10,028 nt of DNA, from assembly GCA_903932385.1 (NCBI GenBank), contig CAIZGA010000086.1, positions 1 through 10,028 of the forward strand, written 5' to 3'. The translations under genes were made by a program, and so were the position numbers. Shown here one piece after another: positions 6,726-10,028 of this stretch. This stretch comes from an uncultured Acidobacteriota bacterium (lineage in GTDB: Bacteria; Acidobacteriota; Terriglobia; Terriglobales; Acidobacteriaceae). How positions within the stretch are numbered: position 1 is the first letter of the stretch; the number at the start of each line of letters is the position of its first letter. The notes beneath the pieces are model-generated. The model was not told the origin of the DNA. It saw nothing but the letters and a program-made list of their open reading frames with translations, and made no database searches.

Positions 6726-9700
6726 CTAGAAGCGGTACCGACCCAGAACAGTGATGGAGCGGCGGGCGGCGATGGAGTTGACCTGGCCAAACGTGCTGAC
6801 GCCGGTTGTGGAGTTCAGCGTGGTGTTGACGCCGGCATACTGCGTTGTGTTGAAGGCGTTGTTGGCAGAGGCGCGGAACTCGATCGAACGCGTGCCGCCC
6901 AACTGCACGGTGCGTGATAGCGACATGTTGACCGAGACGACACCGGGGCCGGTGATGGAATCGCGTGACGCGGTGCCGAAGGTTCCTACAGGCGTGGTGA
7001 ATGCCGCAGGATTGAACCACTGTGCAAGGCGGCCGCCGCCCGAAGTGATGGAGACGCCGGGGACACGGTCCGGACGCTCGGTGCCGGTCACGCCTTGGCT
7101 GGCGGTCCTGATGGTGGCTCCATAGGCCGGTGTGAGCGGCATGCCGGTTGCGAAGTTGTACGTGCCGGAAATTGAGAAGCCTTCCATGATGTGCGCGCCT
7201 TTGCCGTTGGGCAGCATGCGGTGGTTGGGACCGAAGGGCAGTTCATACAGCCACGTGCCGCTGACCTGCTGGCGGACATCGAAGCTGGAGTTGCCTTCTT
7301 CGCAAATCTGGCAGAGGGGGTTCTGCGCGATGCTGCCGCCACCGCCGCCACCGACTGAAGAGGCATCGTCAATGGAGTGGCCGAACTGGTAGTTGGCGCC
7401 CATGGCAATGCCGTGCGCCAGGCGCTTGTTGGCGCTGATGGTGAAGGCGTTGAACTTGGCGAAGGAGATGGCTGTTTCGTATTCAAACGCGCTGGCTGTG
7501 GTGCTGGCCAGACCAGTGCCGCTGCGGTTTGGCGCGGTGAGTGTATCGAGGTGCGTTCCTTTGGATCCGGTGTAGCCTGCGTTGACCACAATGCCCATCG
7601 GGAAGGTGTGTTGCACATTCAGCAGCCAGACGCTGACGTATGCCAGACGATAGTGCGGATTGACGGCATAGTTGTTGGCCGTTGTGGCACCGCAGTTTGA
7701 GAAGGCATCAGCCAGTGTCATGTTGGTGCTGGTGCAGTTGGCGGCGCCGATGCTGTTGGTCTGCGTCAGGTTGTAGCTGGGATTATTGGACAGTGGCTGG
7801 AAGGCCAGTTTGGTGGCAAAACGGCTGAACTGCGCGTTGTTGTAGTTGATGCCGTAGCCGCCGCGAAGCACCGTGCTTTTAATCTTCGGCACACGCCAGG
7901 CAAATCCCATGCGTGGGGCAAAGTCGCTGCGGTTGGCGTCTACCAGAGCGCGCGGGAATGCAGTGCCGGTAACGGCTCCCACCTGACCAGGCAATACTTC
8001 CACGTCATTTGAAAAAGTGGAGTTAGTGTCGAGGTTCGCCATGTGATTGTACTTCTCATAGTAGGGCGAGAAGAATTCATAGCGCAGACCATACTGTAGC
8101 GTGATGGAGGGGCCGAGGCGGAAATCGTCCTGCGCGTAGGCATCCATCACATTGCCGCGCAGATAGTACTTGGAGCTGCCGGCGGAAACGGAGGCCGACT
8201 GCGGCAGGCCCAGCAGGAAGTCGGCGAAGTCGAGGCCGGTGGTCTGTGTGCCGTTGGTGGTGGTGCCGTTGGGATTCAGTGTGCCGTATCCGGTAAAGGT
8301 GAAGCTGCCGGCCGGTGTTCCGCCACCCAGCGCGTCTGCATGCACGCGGCGGTAATCGAAACCGAAACGCATGTTGTGCAGCTTGTGCGAATAGCTGGTG
8401 GCCTCAGTAAATGAAATCGTCTGGTTGACTGAACTTGAAGGGTTGGTGCCGTTCATATCGGAATAAACCGAGAAATTCAGACCGGGCACAGTTTTGTTCA
8501 GCGGGAGCGATTCAAAGCTGGCGCTGTTGGGTCCGAGTTTGATACCAGCCAGAGCGTCGGGGTCCTGCTGCCCGGCGAAATAGTTGCTGGTGGTGGATTG
8601 CGAACGGTTCCACACGAGTGAGAAGGTATTGGTCAACCGGCCATAGCCAATCATGTAGCCGGCAGTGAGTGCATTGCCGACCGTCTGGATCTTGCCGCCG
8701 AGACCGGGGAAGGTGTTGACGCGATCAGAAGCCGAGTGTGAATAGTTGTACGCGAAGTTGATGTTCTGGCGCAGAGTCGGTGGCGCGTTGGAATTCTGCC
8801 GACCACCACCGCCGCGACCTCCACCACCGCGTCCACCGCGCTGCGGCATGGCGCCGAAGTTGTGTGTGTAGCGTGTGGAAACCGCGTTGGTGTTGGTGGA
8901 TGATGTTGTGTCGTACAGAAAGTTGTTGATGGTGCCGGTGAGGTTCGGCGCGGGATAGTAGTTCAGCAACGCGGTGGCCTGCGGTGTGATGCATCCCGGC
9001 GGAATGGCATCGAGTGTGCCGTTGTAAGAAAATTCCGCACCCTGAGCAACACCGCAATTGGCGTTGAATGGCTGGTTGTTATAGATACTGGCCACACCGT
9101 TGAAATTTCCACCACGCTCTGCCGGCGTCGGTACGGTAACGGCCTGTGAGTTGACGGCGTTGGAGCTCTTGGTGCCGGTGAAGTTGACGAAGACGTTGTC
9201 GCGCGGGCTTGGTTTGGTGAGGCCCGGAATATACGGCGAACCCTGAAAGGACGCGCCGTAGTTGTTGGATTCGTACGGTGGTTGCGGGTCCGCAAGAATT
9301 GCGTTGTTGCGCACGGTGAAAGGCTCGGCATTCAGTGCAGAGTTGCCGCCGGTGTAGAAGAGTGCGCCGTGCGGTTGGCCGGGATTGAATCCGCGGAAGT
9401 TTCCGCCGCCGCCGCCACCACCACCACCGCGACCACCACCGCCGCCGCCAAATCCACCACCACCGCCACCACCGAATCCACCACCACCGCCGCCGCCAAA
9501 TCCGCCGCCCTGGCCGCCGAGAACGCTGGAGACGACATCGTTGATGCCGCCGCCCTGGGCGCGTGCCTGGTCAACACGCTGGCGAATCTGATCGTCGGTC
9601 ATGTTGGCAAAGGTGTTGGTTTGTCCGGCTGCTCCGGTGACTGCAACGGCATCGGCCGACATGCTGTCTCCGCTGGCGCTGGTGATGCCGGGCAGACTGA

Positions 9701-10028
9701 CGCCGGTGTTGCCGGCATCGGTGCCGGCCTGTTGCACATCGCTATCTTCGGTCAACAAACTGAGGGACTGATTGCCTGTGGCATTGCGACGAACCTGCGC
9801 GCCTGCGGCACCGGTGCGTGTGCCCGCTCCGGGGCGAGTGCCGGGAGTTGCGGCATTGGCGGCCTGCTCTGCAGCAGCGACGCGCGAGGCAAGCTGCAGA
9901 ACAAAGCTGACGCTGCGATCGCTGGCGGAGCCATCAAATAAAACTTCACGGCTGACCGGAGCAAAGCCGGCGAATTGCGTCTTCACAATGTAGCGGCCAT
10001 TGGCAGGTATCGCCATGGAGAAGCTGCC
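6726..10028 (-). CDS. TonB-dependent receptor, Oar-like acidobacterial type with glycine-rich tracts (5' end outside window)
   Basis: This is most of an Oar-like outer membrane receptor of the kind expanded in Acidobacteria. Such proteins open with a carboxypeptidase-regulatory-like (CarboxypepD_reg) fold and continue into a plug and a beta barrel that imports a ligand using TonB energy. Only the end of the first domain is present (GRYIVKTQFAGFAPVSREV, after four codons beyond the first internal ATG at 10016). A low-complexity Ala/Gly/Thr linker follows, then ADAVAVTGAAGQTN and TDDQIRQRVDQARAQGG, and a tract of (Gly)nPhe octapeptides. FNPGQPHGALFYTGGNSALNAEPF and TVPTPAERGGNF are the conserved family segments after it. 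The barrel part includes FGFDYRRVHADALGG, GYTGSKGTHLDTLTAPNR and SSFDVRQQVSGTWLYELPFG. The protein ends in GRYRF, with the terminal Phe typical of outer membrane barrels. About 1100 residues are visible. Three Cys pairs occur (codons at 9054 and 8991; near 7734 and 7690; CQIC at 7313-7302). The gene heads the visible operon, with the vWFA start 22 bases downstream. The substrate is unknown. Confidence 0.93.
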   Translation of the reverse strand, partial: GSFSMAIPANGRYIVKTQFAGFAPVSREVLFDGSASDRSVSFVLQLASRVAAAEQAANAATPGTRPGAGTRTGAAGAQVRRNATGNQSLSLLTEDSDVQQAGTDAGNTGVSLPGITSASGDSMSADAVAVTGAAGQTNTFANMTDDQIRQRVDQARAQGGGINDVVSSVLGGQGGGFGGGGGGGFGGGGGGGFGGGGGGRGGGGGGGGGNFRGFNPGQPHGALFYTGGNSALNAEPFTVRNNAILADPQPPYESNNYGASFQGSPYIPGLTKPSPRDNVFVNFTGTKSSNAVNSQAVTVPTPAERGGNFNGVASIYNNQPFNANCGVAQGAEFSYNGTLDAIPPGCITPQATALLNYYPAPNLTGTINNFLYDTTSSTNTNAVSTRYTHNFGAMPQRGGRGGGGRGGGGRQNSNAPPTLRQNINFAYNYSHSASDRVNTFPGLGGKIQTVGNALTAGYMIGYGRLTNTFSLVWNRSQSTTSNYFAGQQDPDALAGIKLGPNSASFESLPLNKTVPGLNFSVYSDMNGTNPSSSVNQTISFTEATSYSHKLHNMRFGFDYRRVHADALGGGTPAGSFTFTGYGTLNPNGTTTNGTQTTGLDFADFLLGLPQSASVSAGSSKYYLRGNVMDAYAQDDFRLGPSITLQYGLRYEFFSPYYEKYNHMANLDTNSTFSNDVEVLPGQVGAVTGTAFPRALVDANRSDFAPRMGFAWRVPKIKSTVLRGGYGINYNNAQFSRFATKLAFQPLSNNPSYNLTQTNSIGAANCTSTNMTLADAFSNCGATTANNYAVNPHYRLAYVSVWLLNVQHTFPMGIVVNAGYTGSKGTHLDTLTAPNRSGTGLASTTASAFEYETAISFAKFNAFTISANKRLAHGIAMGANYQFGHSIDDASSVGGGGGGSIAQNPLCQICEEGNSSFDVRQQVSGTWLYELPFGPNHRMLPNGKGAHIMEGFSISGTYNFATGMPLTPAYGATIRTASQGVTGTERPDRVPGVSITSGGGRLAQWFNPAAFTTPVGTFGTASRDSITGPGVVSVNMSLSRTVQLGGTRSIEFRASANNAFNTTQYAGVNTTLNSTTGVSTFGQVNSIAARRSITVLGRYRF
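7335..7352 (-). repeat. Hexaglycine run beside a CxxC in the receptor gene
   Basis: Six successive Gly codons lie between DDASSV and SIAQNPLCQICEEGNSSFD. This third Gly run is short and close to a CxxC pair in what should be a loop before the conserved SSFDVRQ strand. Confidence 0.8.
8799..8840 (-). repeat. Arg-Gly repeat (RGG-like) in the receptor gene
   Basis: Fourteen codons read RGGRGGGGRGGGGR, directly after MPQ and before QNSN. It lies just before NINFAYNYSHSASDRVNTFPG, where related receptors have a variable stretch. It is a second, positively charged low-complexity segment separate from the Gly/Phe tract, probably a loop on one face of the membrane. Confidence 0.85.
9402..9518 (-). 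repeat. Glycine-rich tract with 24-base tandem units in the receptor gene
   Basis: Thirty-nine codons are almost entirely Gly, interrupted by Phe at 9498, 9474 and 9450 (exactly 24 bases apart), one Gln and one Arg. The units at 9450-9473 and 9474-9497 encode GGGGGGGF and differ at three of 24 bases. The complementary strand reads as CCA/CCG triplets. The tract sits between the N-terminal linker and the conserved plug-like FNPGQPHG segment. Such in-frame triplet repeats can change length by slippage without breaking the frame. Confidence 0.9.

Noticed and set aside
5882..6754. A 290-codon open frame on the + strand opposite the vWFA gene
   Set aside because: It is also codon-aligned with the real gene and shows no domain or good start. 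It is explained by avoidance of the same three codons.
6704..6790. Longer vWFA reading from the ATG at 6790
   Set aside because: It would overlap the end of the receptor gene by 65 bases and put 29 polar and proline-rich residues ahead of a clear signal peptide. The ATG at 6703 has a strong AGGGAG site.
9402..9518. Short regular repeats as a possible CRISPR array
   Set aside because: The repeats are in-frame Gly codons with no spacers of independent sequence and a 24-base period set by GGGGGGGF.
9282..9941. A 219-codon + strand frame and a poly-proline + strand frame (9385-9591) opposite the receptor
   Set aside because: The Ala/Thr-rich and Pro-rich translations are simply the complement of the Gly tract; the receptor frame carries the conserved family segments.

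Overview
The window looks like chromosome from an acidobacterium, most likely of the Terriglobales type (Terriglobus, Granulicella, Edaphobacter). The support is an Oar-like TonB-dependent receptor with glycine-rich tracts, next to a von Willebrand factor A protein of the acidobacterial TIGR03436 type. G+C is moderately high; hand-counted 60-base samples run from about 45 to 68 percent. The lineage is inferred from protein families; no rRNA or marker gene is present. Both ends cut through a gene.

The left third (1-3494, + strand) is the C-terminal part of a large Lhr-type superfamily 2 helicase. Its first RecA domain (Walker A, DExH) lies outside the window. A 54-codon gene for a Cys-rich DUF5522 protein follows directly, its ATG sharing one base with the Lhr stop (TAATG). 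The two are evidently one translationally coupled unit.

The right two thirds (3644-10028) are read on the - strand and form an apparent three-gene operon. In transcription order these are the TonB-dependent receptor (10028 to 6726, N-terminus cut), the vWFA protein (6703 to 4514, 22-base gap) and an FkbM-family methyltransferase (4465 to 3644, 48-base gap). The first two are predicted envelope proteins. The third would be a cytoplasmic enzyme that could methylate a glycan or other envelope product. A joint role in uptake or surface assembly is inference from order and spacing.

The two transcription units converge, and the DUF5522 and FkbM genes overlap by 15 bases at their 3' ends with no terminator visible between them. 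The most unusual non-coding signal is at the vWFA/FkbM junction. A 7-base sequence (CAGCAAT) at the vWFA stop and again at the preferred FkbM start flanks its own reverse complement. This allows two mutually exclusive mRNA hairpins, one of which holds the FkbM start codon in its stem. No RNA genes, insertion sequences or CRISPR arrays were seen, and there is no gene-free stretch longer than 48 bases.
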